From assembly GCA_017515945.1 (NCBI GenBank), contig JAFWDX010000222.1, forward strand, positions 1 through 8,110: DNA of 8,110 nt. The letters run 5' to 3'. Both the position numbers and the translations under genes were made by a program. This document shows positions 1 to 6,968 of this stretch, one piece after another. The notes under the pieces are model-generated. The model had not been told where the DNA came from. It made no database searches and saw nothing but the letters and a program-made list of their open reading frames with translations. Each line of letters begins with the position of its first letter. The stretch's first letter is position 1. The DNA is from Blautia sp. GTDB lineage: Bacteria > Bacillota > Clostridia > Lachnospirales > Lachnospiraceae.

Positions 1-445
1 GATGATGGAACCTTTCTTCCATCTGCTCCTCCAGCTCCCTGAGGATCCCAGGCAGTTTTTCACGCCCTTCAAACACCGCGCTCACGGCCAGATACAACCG
101 CTCCGCATGCTTCTGCTTCAGGCAGATATACATGTTGTTTGCGATCAGAGTATAGTCACAATACTGCTCATAAAAAAACAGTAGAGACTGCCTGGTATTG
201 AGATTCATATAATAAAAATGTCTGTGCAGAGCGTCCTCCAGTTCTTTACAGAGTTCATCCCCGGACACTTCAAAAAAAGACTGGGAAGACTCCACCAGGA
301 TCACGCAGTGCCAGCTGTCCCAGGCGGAAAGGTCAATCCTCTGAGAAGCTTCCCTTAACAAATCCGCAGATCCGGAATATAAATATGAGCTCAGGTAATA
401 GCGCTGGAGGATATCCATTTCTTTCACAGTCTTTTTATCATTCAT
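1..445 (-). CDS. Probable AraC-type transcriptional regulator, N-terminal part (runs off the window edge)
   Basis: This is an open frame of 148 codons from an ATG at 445-443 that continues past the left edge, so the C-terminus is missing. The start has a good Shine-Dalgarno site (AAAGGATGG) a few bases upstream. The visible protein begins MNDKKTVKEMDILQRYYLSS and has no signal peptide or membrane segment. It contains alternating strand and helix segments, such as WHCVILVES near residues 46-54 and RQSLLFFYEQYCDYTLI near 85-101, and an acidic helix LRELEEQMEERF near its end. That layout resembles the sensory or linker domain found ahead of the AraC-type helix-turn-helix in Lachnospiraceae regulators. 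The DNA-binding domain would lie outside the window, so the family call is an inference. Lying 103 nt downstream of a GH13 amylase on the same strand, it could be a local regulator of sugar use. It could also be another class of cytoplasmic regulator. Confidence 0.5.
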   Translation of the reverse strand, partial: MNDKKTVKEMDILQRYYLSSYLYSGSADLLREASQRIDLSAWDSWHCVILVESSQSFFEVSGDELCKELEDALHRHFYYMNLNTRQSLLFFYEQYCDYTLIANNMYICLKQKHAERLYLAVSAVFEGREKLPGILRELEEQMEERFHH

Positions 446-479
446 GGTAACCATCCTTTCATCAGGAGTATGTTACCAT
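444..479 (-). promoter_or_regulatory. Inverted repeat / mRNA hairpin enclosing the ribosome-binding site of the left-end regulator
   Basis: ATGGTAAC at 444-451 and GTTACCAT at 472-479 form a perfect 8-bp inverted repeat. In the minus-strand mRNA the 3' arm includes the A and U of the start codon. The 20-nt loop holds the Shine-Dalgarno sequence, which can itself pair with an upstream UCCU (plus-strand AGGA at 464-467 with TCCT at 454-457). The start region could therefore be folded away in the mRNA. The same dyad could instead be a DNA operator. The fold is seen in the sequence; its regulatory role is inferred. Confidence 0.4.
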
Positions 480-548
480 TCTCATAATTGCATGGAAAGA
501 AGTACAACAGCGAAAATTATTACTTTTTTTCGTCAGAATGCCCGTATT

Positions 549-761
549 TCAGTCCAGGAACCCTGGATTGTCGCATTTATGGTAGAGGATCATAGCCCCA
601 TACCCCGGCACGGTCACCCTGAGGTTGCCGCCGTGCGCCACATATTCGGCCGTCTCTGTCGTATATCCGCTGTTCCAGCTTAGCATCAGCCGTGTCAGGG
701 TCGAGTCCTTTAACCTGCTGATGCCGGTTTTCCACGTCTCGATCTCCATTTCCCTCTCAAG
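549..761 (-). pseudogene. Severed C-terminal beta domain of the GH13 amylase, in frame beyond a TAG codon
   Basis: Immediately after the TAG at 764-762, the same reading frame stays open for 70 codons and ends in TGA at 551-549. The translation (LERE, then MEIETWKTGISRLKDS and so on to CDNPGFLD) has the look of the C-terminal beta-sandwich of neopullulanase-type GH13 enzymes, including the stretch RLMLSWNSGYTTETAEY and a late hydrophobic strand GYGAMILY. The upstream protein stops in the middle of this domain (after MIVIINNQ), so the two pieces together make one normal-length enzyme. An ATG at 749-747 with a closely spaced GAGAGG could let it be called as a separate 66-residue gene, but nothing suggests an independent function. 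The frame has no further stop or frameshift, so the interruption is recent, a sequencing error, or read through. Confidence 0.75.
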
Positions 762-2675
762 CTACTGGTTATTGATGATCACGATCATTCGTTCATAGTG
801 GGAAAACCGTCCATAGCACAATCCCTGATAACTGTTCCAGAGAAATTTGACCGATGCAGAGCGCAGGAACGGGTAGGCCTTGTGAATGGCGATCATGTCC
901 CGATGAAATCTGATCATTTCCTGGTCTTCGTTGCCCCATGGATAGGTCCGCCTGTTATCCGGATCCGTAAATCCGCATACACCAGCCTCATCTCCATAGT
1001 ACAGTGTAGGTGATCCTGGCCATGTCATCTGGATCGCAACAGCCTCTCTCATAACTGCAGGATTGATTCCCTCCTCGGCTGCCCGCGCCCCGGCATAGGA
1101 GATCCTGCCCACACGATGATTGGTCCTGGTCAGAAAACGTGAATGGTCATGATTGGACAGTTCATTCATGGCGCAGTACAATGCCGACATGTGAAGAGAC
1201 GGCATGTGGGCTTTCATCGCATTGATAAATGCGTCGCTGTTGCCATACAGGTCTTCCCGATACTCATCGGAATGTTTTTCCATTCCTGTCAGGAACCAGG
1301 TTACAGGCTCCATAAACGCGTCATAGTTCATGACGGTATCCCATTCGTTTCCTCTCAGCCAGCTTTCCGGATTTCCGTAATGCTCTGCGAGGATCAGGGC
1401 CTGTGGATTGGCTTCGCGGACAGCGGCACGGAACCTCTGCCAGAAACTGTGATTGAACTCGGTACTGTGCCCGAGATCCGCTGCCACATCCAGCCTCCAG
1501 CCATCTACATTGAACGGAGGGCTGACCCATTTGCGGCCGATCCTGAGTATTTCCTCACAGAGTTCCTCCGATTCCTCATAGTTGAGTTTGGGCAGCGTAT
1601 CGTGTGCCCACCAGCCGTCATAGGAAGGATTGTAAGGCCACCTGTCCGGATCCTGGAACTGAAAATAATGGCGATAAGGACTGTCTGCACTGATATAGGC
1701 ACCGGGTGCATATCCCTCCTGATGCTCATATATCCGTTCCCTGTCCATCCATTTATTAAAGGATCCACAGTGATTGAATACGCCATCAAGGATGATCCTC
1801 ATGCCCCGCCTGTGGATCTCGTCCACGAACCTGCAGAAAAGTTCATTGCCGGCCTCCAGATTGGCCAGCCCGGTCACCCGGCGGATATACCGGGCAGCAT
1901 GCGCGTTTTCGTGATCATTTTCCTCCAGCAGTCCGTCCTGGATATCATCCACGATCCGTCCATAATGAGGATCCACATAATCATAATCCTGGATATCATA
2001 TTTATGGTTGCTGGGTGAAACAAAGATCGGATTGAGATAGATCACTTCGATCCCCAGCTCCTGCAGATAATCCAGCTTCTGCATGATGCCGGCCAGATCT
2101 CCGCCGTAAAACTCTCTGACCCCCATGACCGCCGGGACCTTTGCCCAGTCTGTAACCTGCTGTGTGACATCCCCGATATAATAGTATTCTCTGTCCAGGA
2201 CATCATTTGATGGATCCCCATTATAAAAGCGGTCCACAAAAATCTGATACATAACCGCTCCCCGCGCCCATTCGGGCATATCAAAGCCTGGCCATATTTC
2301 AAACTCCGAGTCCTGCCGCGGCTCAATGGAAGGTCCTGTACTGTAATAATAGCAGATCTTCCAGCCGTAACTGATATCAAAATGGTACCGCAGCACCTCT
2401 GATGGCATTTTCACAACAGCTTCATAATAATCAAAACCGTTGCCGCTGGCTCTGAGCCCCATCTCCTTCCGCTCACCTCCGACGACCAGAAAGACCGAGT
2501 CTACATTATTCTTCTGGGTGCGAAAACGGATACGGACATCTTCGCCGGCTTTGGGCTCTGAGGGGATCCGATAATAATCGGAACCATCACTGAAAAGAGC
2601 GTCCAGGTTAAGAACCGGCCTCATGTTCATAATGTATCTCATTTTATTCATCGTCTGAGCGTTTGAATGTTCCAT
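762..2675 (-). CDS. GH13 alpha-glucan hydrolase (neopullulanase / maltogenic amylase type), ending early at an in-frame TAG
   Basis: This enzyme hydrolyses alpha-glucosidic bonds in maltodextrin, pullulan or cyclodextrin-type substrates. No signal peptide is visible, so it probably acts in the cytoplasm on imported oligosaccharides. The 637 residues show an N-terminal beta domain of CBM34 type (about 20-125) and then the GH13 barrel starting at MYQIFVDRF (142-150). Conserved regions are DGVFNH (297-302), GWRLDVA with nucleophile Asp396, ILAEHYG with acid/base Glu431, and NHD with Asp510. All three catalytic carboxylates are present. An acidic insert lies near 240-275. The C-terminal beta domain is cut by TAG at 764-762; reading through would give about 708 residues. 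The start is the ATG at 2675-2673, preceded by AGGAAGGA 11 nt upstream. An in-frame GTG at 2717 lies inside the inserted repeat and is unlikely to be the native start. Before that insertion the gene would have followed ftsH by only 28 nt. The exact substrate cannot be read from the sequence. Confidence 0.88.
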   Translation of the reverse strand: MEHSNAQTMNKMRYIMNMRPVLNLDALFSDGSDYYRIPSEPKAGEDVRIRFRTQKNNVDSVFLVVGGERKEMGLRASGNGFDYYEAVVKMPSEVLRYHFDISYGWKICYYYSTGPSIEPRQDSEFEIWPGFDMPEWARGAVMYQIFVDRFYNGDPSNDVLDREYYYIGDVTQQVTDWAKVPAVMGVREFYGGDLAGIMQKLDYLQELGIEVIYLNPIFVSPSNHKYDIQDYDYVDPHYGRIVDDIQDGLLEENDHENAHAARYIRRVTGLANLEAGNELFCRFVDEIHRRGMRIILDGVFNHCGSFNKWMDRERIYEHQEGYAPGAYISADSPYRHYFQFQDPDRWPYNPSYDGWWAHDTLPKLNYEESEELCEEILRIGRKWVSPPFNVDGWRLDVAADLGHSTEFNHSFWQRFRAAVREANPQALILAEHYGNPESWLRGNEWDTVMNYDAFMEPVTWFLTGMEKHSDEYREDLYGNSDAFINAMKAHMPSLHMSALYCAMNELSNHDHSRFLTRTNHRVGRISYAGARAAEEGINPAVMREAVAIQMTWPGSPTLYYGDEAGVCGFTDPDNRRTYPWGNEDQEMIRFHRDMIAIHKAYPFLRSASVKFLWNSYQGLCYGRFSHYERMIVIINNQ

Positions 2676-2694
2676 ACGGTACTCATTCCTTCCT

Positions 2695-2702
2695 CTTCTG
2701 AC
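2695..2702. repeat. Left copy of an 8-bp target-site duplication (CTTCTGAC)
   Basis: CTTCTGAC here is repeated exactly at 2846-2853, directly abutting the two ends of the palindromic unit at 2703-2845. A perfect 8-bp direct repeat at exactly the two borders is the expected footprint of transposon insertion. Confidence 0.75.
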
Positions 2703-2736
2703 TAACTGCTCAGTCACAGCGCCTTCACAGTTACGA

Positions 2737-2781
2737 GGCCAGGCGCAGGCTCCTTTCGTCGCATTGGAAGTGCGCCTGGCC
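2737..2781. repeat. Perfect 11-bp inverted repeat (hairpin) inside the 143-bp element
   Basis: GGCCAGGCGCA at 2737-2747 pairs with TGCGCCTGGCC at 2771-2781 across a 23-nt loop. No U-run follows on either strand, so it is not a standard intrinsic terminator. In an ftsH-amylase read-through mRNA it would be a stable structure and could affect mRNA processing or stability. Confidence 0.7.
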
Positions 2782-2805
2782 CTGGCTCTTCAACTTTAGT
2801 CTTAC

Positions 2806-2830
2806 GCACCTCGCAGTAAATGCGAGGTGC
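2806..2830. repeat. Perfect 10-bp stem, 5-nt loop hairpin downstream of ftsH
   Basis: GCACCTCGCA at 2806-2815 and TGCGAGGTGC at 2821-2830 flank the loop GTAAA. It lies about 25 nt after the ftsH stop codon. On the minus strand the stem is followed by GTAAGACTAAAG rather than a T-run, so termination here is doubtful. It is part of the inserted element. Confidence 0.65.
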
Positions 2831-2845
2831 TGACTGAACATTTAC

Positions 2846-2853
2846 CTTCTGAC
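2846..2853. repeat. Right copy of the 8-bp target-site duplication (CTTCTGAC)
   Basis: This is an exact match to 2695-2702. It lies one base from the ftsH stop codon, so the element inserted in the short gap between ftsH and the amylase ribosome-binding site. Confidence 0.75.
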
Positions 2854-2854
2854 T

Positions 2855-4693
2855 TCACTCGCTTAAGGGAACACCCTCCTGGGCATCAAACAGAATTTCA
2901 AACTCTTCCCGGTGTACTTTTTCTTTTTCCAGGAGAAGTGCCGCGCACGCATGCAGCACTTTGATATGTTCACGTATGATCTCTCTGGCCTTTTCATGAC
3001 ATTCACTGATGATACGATGGATCTCTTCATCGATCTGCATGGCCACCTGCTCAGAATATCCTCTTGTATGAGCCAGGTCGCGGCCGATAAAGACTGCATC
3101 GTCCTCGTTTCCGTAAGCGATCAGACCGATCCTGTCAGACATGCCATACCGCATGACCATGGACCGCGCCAGTTCTGTCGCACGTTTTATGTCATTTGAC
3201 GCGCCCGTCGTGATATCCCCAAAAATGAGTTCTTCAGCGACACGTCCTCCCAGAAGGGTCGTGATGCTCTGCAGCATCTTGCCTCTGGTGTTAAATATCT
3301 CATCATTTTCCGGAAGAGGCATCGTATAGCCTGCTGCCCCCATACCGGTCGGTATAATGGAAATCGTATATACAGACTCCATATCGGGAAGCACATGGAA
3401 CAGGATCGCGTGCCCGGCTTCATGGTAGGCTGTGATCTTTTTCTCCTTGTCGGAAATGACTTTACTGTGTTTTTCCGCTCCGATCCCCACTTTTATAAAG
3501 GCGGATTTGATATCCTGCTGGATGATAAACGCCCTGTCATCCTTTGCCGCGATGATCGCAGCTTCATTCAGCAGGTTCTCAAGGTCTGCTCCTGTAAATC
3601 CTGCCGTAGTCTGTGCGATCTGATGCATGTTCACGTCCTCACCGAGCGGTTTGTCCTTCGCATGCACTTTGAGGATCTCCTCGCGGCCTTTGATATCCGG
3701 CCTGCCCACTCCGACCTTGCGGTCAAAGCGTCCCGGGCGCAAGATGGCGGGATCAAGGATATCCACGCGGTTGGTGGCGGCCATGACGATGATCCCCTCA
3801 TTGACGCCAAAACCGTCCATCTCTACGAGCAGCTGGTTAAGTGTCTGTTCCCTTTCATCATGTCCTCCGCCCATACCGGTGCCTCTCTGACGGGCGACCG
3901 CGTCGATCTCATCAATAAAGATGATACACGGCGCATGGGCTTTTCCCTCTTCAAAAAGATCACGGACACGGGACGCGCCGACACCTACGAACATTTCAAC
4001 AAAGTCAGAGCCGGAAATCGAAAAGAAAGGTACGCCTGCTTCGCCCGCAACTGCCTTGGCCAGCAGTGTTTTGCCTGTGCCGGGAGGGCCTACCAGCAGC
4101 ACGCCCTTGGGAATACGGGCACCTACCCGTGTGTATTTTCCGGGCATTTTGAGGAAATCCACGACCTCAGCCAGATCCTCCTTTTCCTCCTCAAGTCCGG
4201 CAACATCAGAAAATGTGACTTTTTTGTCGGAGGGCAGAGACATGCGGGCATGGCTTTTGCCAAAGTTCATCATCCGTGCATTGGCGCCGCCTCCGCCCAT
4301 CTGACGATTCATCATGGTCATCAGAAAGACGACCAGTGCGCCCATAAGGACGATCGGAAGAATCGTGGACAGGAGAATATTTTCTCTGGAGACATTTTCC
4401 GTCACCGGGTCAACGCCATAGGAACGGAGCAGTTTTTCGGCTTCCTTTACATCGGACACATATATCCTTTTTTCTCCTTCGGAACGGATCTGAGCTTCGA
4501 CGGCACCGGTCGGGACCTCGCTGTTCTGGTGGATCCGCGCTTCAAGGACATCTCCCTTTTTCAGTGCGCTTTCCAGCTGTCCCACTGTATATTCGTTCAA
4601 GGCGGAAACAGAATTGTTCAGGTACAGATAACCTGCAATAAGCGCAATTATAAAAATCAGGTACATGCCAATCCTGCCAGACTGCTTGTACAC
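2855..4693 (-). CDS. ftsH: ATP-dependent membrane zinc metalloprotease FtsH
   Basis: FtsH is a membrane-anchored AAA protease that forms hexamers and degrades misfolded membrane proteins and unstable regulators. The 612 residues show the full domain order: transmembrane segment 1 near residues 9-25, an extracytoplasmic domain, and transmembrane segment 2 near 107-127. The AAA module follows, with Walker A GPPGTGKT (202-209), pore motif FVG (235-237), Walker B IIFIDEID (257-264) and the second region of homology ending RPGRFDR (319-325). The protease domain has HEAGH (424-428) and a likely third zinc ligand Asp501 in NDIKRAT. The length is normal for Firmicutes and no key residue is missing. 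The start is GTG at 4693-4691, preceded by AAAGGGG with an 8-nt spacer. It lies 39 nt after hpt, so it is probably cotranscribed with tilS and hpt. An inserted repeat follows the stop codon almost at once. Confidence 0.97.
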   Translation of the reverse strand: MYKQSGRIGMYLIFIIALIAGYLYLNNSVSALNEYTVGQLESALKKGDVLEARIHQNSEVPTGAVEAQIRSEGEKRIYVSDVKEAEKLLRSYGVDPVTENVSRENILLSTILPIVLMGALVVFLMTMMNRQMGGGGANARMMNFGKSHARMSLPSDKKVTFSDVAGLEEEKEDLAEVVDFLKMPGKYTRVGARIPKGVLLVGPPGTGKTLLAKAVAGEAGVPFFSISGSDFVEMFVGVGASRVRDLFEEGKAHAPCIIFIDEIDAVARQRGTGMGGGHDEREQTLNQLLVEMDGFGVNEGIIVMAATNRVDILDPAILRPGRFDRKVGVGRPDIKGREEILKVHAKDKPLGEDVNMHQIAQTTAGFTGADLENLLNEAAIIAAKDDRAFIIQQDIKSAFIKVGIGAEKHSKVISDKEKKITAYHEAGHAILFHVLPDMESVYTISIIPTGMGAAGYTMPLPENDEIFNTRGKMLQSITTLLGGRVAEELIFGDITTGASNDIKRATELARSMVMRYGMSDRIGLIAYGNEDDAVFIGRDLAHTRGYSEQVAMQIDEEIHRIISECHEKAREIIREHIKVLHACAALLLEKEKVHREEFEILFDAQEGVPLSE

Positions 4694-4732
4694 TATTTCA
4701 TCCCCTTTCGATCCATGTGAAAACCGTACCTG

Positions 4733-5257
4733 TCACTGTCTGATGACTCCGATATAAGGAAGGTTGCGATATTTCTGTGCATAATCCAGCCCGTAGCCCA
4801 CCACAAATGCATCCGGAATCTCAAAGCAGGTATAATCCACCTTTACATTATCCACGACCCGGCACATCGGTTTGTCAAGCAGTGTACACAGCCGGATGCT
4901 GGCAGGTTTCCTGTCCTGAAGCACTCTGAGCAGATATCCGAGCGTCCGTCCGGAATCGATGATATCCTCCACGACCAGCACATCCTTTCCCTCCAGGGGT
5001 TGGTCAAGATCTTTGACGATACGGACAACGCCGCTGGATTTCGTATCGTCCCCATAGCTGGATACGGACATAAAATCCATGGTCACCGGAATCACAAGGT
5101 GCTTTGCCAGTTCACACATAAAGAACACACCACCCTTAAGGACACATATCAGGTGCAGCTCCCTGCCCGCATAGTCCCGGTTGATCTGCTCCGCCACCTC
5201 GTTGATCCGCCGCTGTGTATCATCCTCAGAAATCAAAATCTCGATTTTTTCACTCAT
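4733..5257 (-). CDS. hpt: Hypoxanthine phosphoribosyltransferase
   Basis: This cytoplasmic purine-salvage enzyme converts hypoxanthine (and usually guanine) plus PRPP to IMP (or GMP) and pyrophosphate. Its 174 residues are the usual length. Visible motifs are LKGG (40-43) in the pyrophosphate loop, the flexible-loop motif SSYGDDT (66-72), the PRPP-binding signature VLVVEDIIDSGRTL (93-106), and the purine-recognition end IPDAFVVGYGLDYAQKYRNL (147-166). The ATG at 5257-5255 follows a GAGG-type ribosome-binding site. It sits 20 nt after tilS and 39 nt before ftsH, the same tilS-hpt-ftsH order as in Bacillus subtilis, which supports a shared transcript. Confidence 0.96.
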   Translation of the reverse strand: MSEKIEILISEDDTQRRINEVAEQINRDYAGRELHLICVLKGGVFFMCELAKHLVIPVTMDFMSVSSYGDDTKSSGVVRIVKDLDQPLEGKDVLVVEDIIDSGRTLGYLLRVLQDRKPASIRLCTLLDKPMCRVVDNVKVDYTCFEIPDAFVVGYGLDYAQKYRNLPYIGVIRQ

Positions 5258-5277
5258 ATGTCAGCCTCATCTTCCAT

Positions 5278-6837
5278 TTATTCGTTCCCACGGGTATCAG
5301 TACCCGCTGCGGCAGGTTCAAGCCTGATTTCAAGCACCCTGCTGGTGTCACTGCTGATCATGGCGCCGGCCCCGAGCCGCCCGGAAATGATCCAGTGCAC
5401 CTCATTTCCGCATGCCACCAGCCCGATACGGTCTCTGTCTGCAGCAGGGATCTTCTGATCGATCATGAACCGGCGGAGGCTCTTGCGCCCGCCCCCATGG
5501 GGAAGCGCGAACCAATCTCCGGCGCACCGGGTCCGAACCTGCAGTTTTCCATGTATTTTATCATAATCCAGCCATTTCGTATACGTTTTTTCAGGAATAA
5601 TCTGCCCATTATATGGAAAAATCCTGCATATAAAGGTGCCGAATACGGTATCTGTGACTCCCGGGATCTGCAGATATTTCCATTCAGCCGTCTGCGGCAT
5701 CTGCTTCTGTGTGGGTGCAAAGGAGTCCGTGCCGTCACCGGGATACATCGATGAACAGATCTCCACCCCTTCTGCCGTACGGTAAGCATGAACTTTACAG
5801 GGCAGCTGCAGATGTCTGCCTGCTGCCCCTGTCAGCAGATCCCTAAGCTGTTCCAGATGGACGGTCCCCAGATCCTTTCCTGTCCGGCTCACGCGCTCCA
5901 GGGCCAGGCGAAGGGCATACAGCTGCAATATCCCCGGTTCTTCTGCCAGATGTTCCGCTATCCGGAACCGCAGAGGCGCACCCGTCTGCGGATCTGTATC
6001 CGGAGGGCTGATGAGAGACCGTACCAGAGCCTTTTCCCCCTCTGCGGCGAGGTAATCCTCTGCCAGGGCAAAATTTGCCGCAGCCGCCGCAATATGGGAC
6101 GGCGCACATGGGTGTACCTGTTCCGCCAGGACAGGGAGCAGGCGCCGGATCCTGTTTCTGGTATACAGATCGGTCAGATTGGTGCTGTCTGTCATATAAT
6201 CCATGCCGGCAAGGGCGGCATATTCTTCGATTTCCTCTCTTGACAGGCACATCACAGGCCGGATCAGGCACAGATCCCTGTCAGGTCCCTCCTGAGAAAG
6301 CGGGCTCACAGGCCGGATACCGGTCATCCCCCTCAGCGAGCTGCCCCTGCAAAGATGGTGAAGGAGTGTCTCAGCCTGATCATCCCTGTTATGGGCCAGC
6401 GCGATCCTCAGCCTCGTAAAAGCGCCGCCCCGATCTGCCGGCTCAGGCGATCCGGCCGCAATGCTTCGTGCCTGGGCTGCCAGGATCCTCCTGCGCATGA
6501 TCCGGCCGGTTTCCTCCTCGCCCATATGCCACTCCTTCGCCAGCTCGGGGACATCACACCGGATCGTTTCACAGGGCACATCTCTGAGGCTGCATTGCTC
6601 TTTTACGTAAGCAGCGTCCCTGTCCGCCTCACTGCCGCGTATGCCATGATGGACGTGGACCGCAGCCAGTGTAAAGCCTATCTGCTCCTGCATGCGGCAG
6701 AGCAGATCCAGCATCACCATCGAATCGGCTCCTCCGGAGATACCTGCCGTCACCAGATCGCCTTTGCGGATCAGGCCGCCCTTGCAGACATAGCGCAGAG
6801 ATTTTTCATAAATTGCGAACAGACGGTTCTTTTTCAT
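5278..6837 (-). CDS. tilS: tRNA(Ile)-lysidine synthetase TilS
   Basis: TilS attaches lysine to C34 of the CAU-anticodon tRNA-Ile, which lets it read AUA instead of AUG; this is normally essential. The 519-residue protein begins with an N-type ATP pyrophosphatase domain whose PP-loop is SGGADS (34-39). This is followed by VHVHHGIRGSEADRD (61-74), AHNRDDQAETLLHHLCRG (148-165), and DSTNLTDLYTRNRIRR (217-232), which contains the conserved RNRIR run. The C-terminal substrate-binding domain includes RTRCAGDWFALPHGGGRKSL (435-454) and ends in the typical VHWIISGRLGAGA region. I chose ATG 6837-6835 because GAAAGGTG precedes it by about 12 nt. An in-frame GTG at 6852 would add five residues, but the same GAAAG would sit too close to it. 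A terminator ends only about 20 nt upstream of the start. Residues 130-140 and 275-290 look like variable loops. Confidence 0.95.
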   Translation of the reverse strand: MKKNRLFAIYEKSLRYVCKGGLIRKGDLVTAGISGGADSMVMLDLLCRMQEQIGFTLAAVHVHHGIRGSEADRDAAYVKEQCSLRDVPCETIRCDVPELAKEWHMGEEETGRIMRRRILAAQARSIAAGSPEPADRGGAFTRLRIALAHNRDDQAETLLHHLCRGSSLRGMTGIRPVSPLSQEGPDRDLCLIRPVMCLSREEIEEYAALAGMDYMTDSTNLTDLYTRNRIRRLLPVLAEQVHPCAPSHIAAAAANFALAEDYLAAEGEKALVRSLISPPDTDPQTGAPLRFRIAEHLAEEPGILQLYALRLALERVSRTGKDLGTVHLEQLRDLLTGAAGRHLQLPCKVHAYRTAEGVEICSSMYPGDGTDSFAPTQKQMPQTAEWKYLQIPGVTDTVFGTFICRIFPYNGQIIPEKTYTKWLDYDKIHGKLQVRTRCAGDWFALPHGGGRKSLRRFMIDQKIPAADRDRIGLVACGNEVHWIISGRLGAGAMISSDTSRVLEIRLEPAAAGTDTRGNE

Positions 6838-6857
6838 GCACAGACCCGGCACCTTTC

Positions 6858-6904
6858 AAAACAAAAAGCCATGTTTGCACGGAATTTACCGTTGCAGACA
6901 TGGC
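6858..6904 (-). terminator. Strong intrinsic terminator between divIC and tilS, abutting the tilS ribosome-binding site
   Basis: On the minus strand, GCCATGTCTGC and GCAAACATGGC pair with one mismatch. An inner ACGG/CCGT stem with a bulged A closes on the loop TAAATT. The run TTTTTGTTTT follows (plus-strand 6867-6858). The T-run ends immediately before GAAAGG, the presumed tilS ribosome-binding site, leaving no room for a promoter between the two. Confidence 0.85.
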
Positions 6905-6918
6905 CTGTAACCAATCAG

Positions 6919-6968
6919 CCTTTCTCGTAACTGTTCCGTCACAAGCTCCTTCACAGTTACCCTTCTTC
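6919..6968. mobile_element. 34-bp GTAA-ended palindromic element at the divIC stop codon, with degenerate 8-bp flanking repeats
   Basis: The element itself is 6927-6960. It has perfect 8-bp ends (GTAACTGT and ACAGTTAC) and a core containing CCGTCACAAGCTCCTTC. The flanking 8-mers, CCTTTCTC (6919-6926) and CCTTCTTC (6961-6968), match at 6 of 8 positions. On the minus strand the element supplies the last base of the final Gly codon and the TAA stop of divIC. Removing it leaves GG joined to CTGA, which gives GGC TGA: the same Gly and a stop. Confidence 0.6.

Larger units (their letters stand above)
2703..2845. mobile_element. 143-bp palindromic non-autonomous element (MITE-like, IS66-type ends) between ftsH and the amylase
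   Basis: The unit has imperfect terminal inverted repeats: TAACTGCTCAGTCA at its left end, against GTAAATGTTCAGTCA read inward from its right end (2845-2831). Each end is itself a small palindromic module. The left one (to 2734) ends in CAGTTAC, and the right one (2816-2845) starts GTAAATG and ends CATTTAC. Between them is an 11-bp perfect inverted repeat (GGCCAGGCGCA at 2737-2747, complement at 2771-2781, 23-nt loop). A second, 10-bp hairpin (GCACCTCGCA at 2806-2815, complement at 2821-2830) overlaps the right module. Both borders abut CTTCTGAC. No coding capacity is visible. IS66-family elements typically have GTAA termini and make 8-bp duplications, so mobilisation in trans by such a transposase is my inference. 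Confidence 0.72.

Noticed and set aside
446..548. Promoter or terminator in the gap between the amylase remnant and the left-end regulator
   Set aside because: The gap is AT-rich, with a weak CGAAAA/TTTTCG dyad and a TTGTAC-like hexamer, but no -10 box at suitable spacing and no GC stem followed by a T-run.
1143..2018. A 291-codon plus-strand open frame opposite the amylase
   Set aside because: It is antisense to the GH13 catalytic domain. No ribosome-binding site or domain pattern supports it.
2801..2835. Hairpin after ftsH as an intrinsic terminator
   Set aside because: The stem is perfect, but no T-run follows on the minus strand, and the structure belongs to the inserted element.
3395..4720. 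A 441-codon open frame on the plus strand opposite ftsH
   Set aside because: It is entirely antisense to a clear FtsH sequence. Its translation is rich in Cys, His and Phe with no recognisable domain, and it arises from codon bias on the opposite strand.
6806..6899. A possible leader peptide reading through the tilS terminator hairpin
   Set aside because: An ATG inside the hairpin opens a short frame overlapping the tilS start, but there is no ribosome-binding site and no run of regulatory codons.
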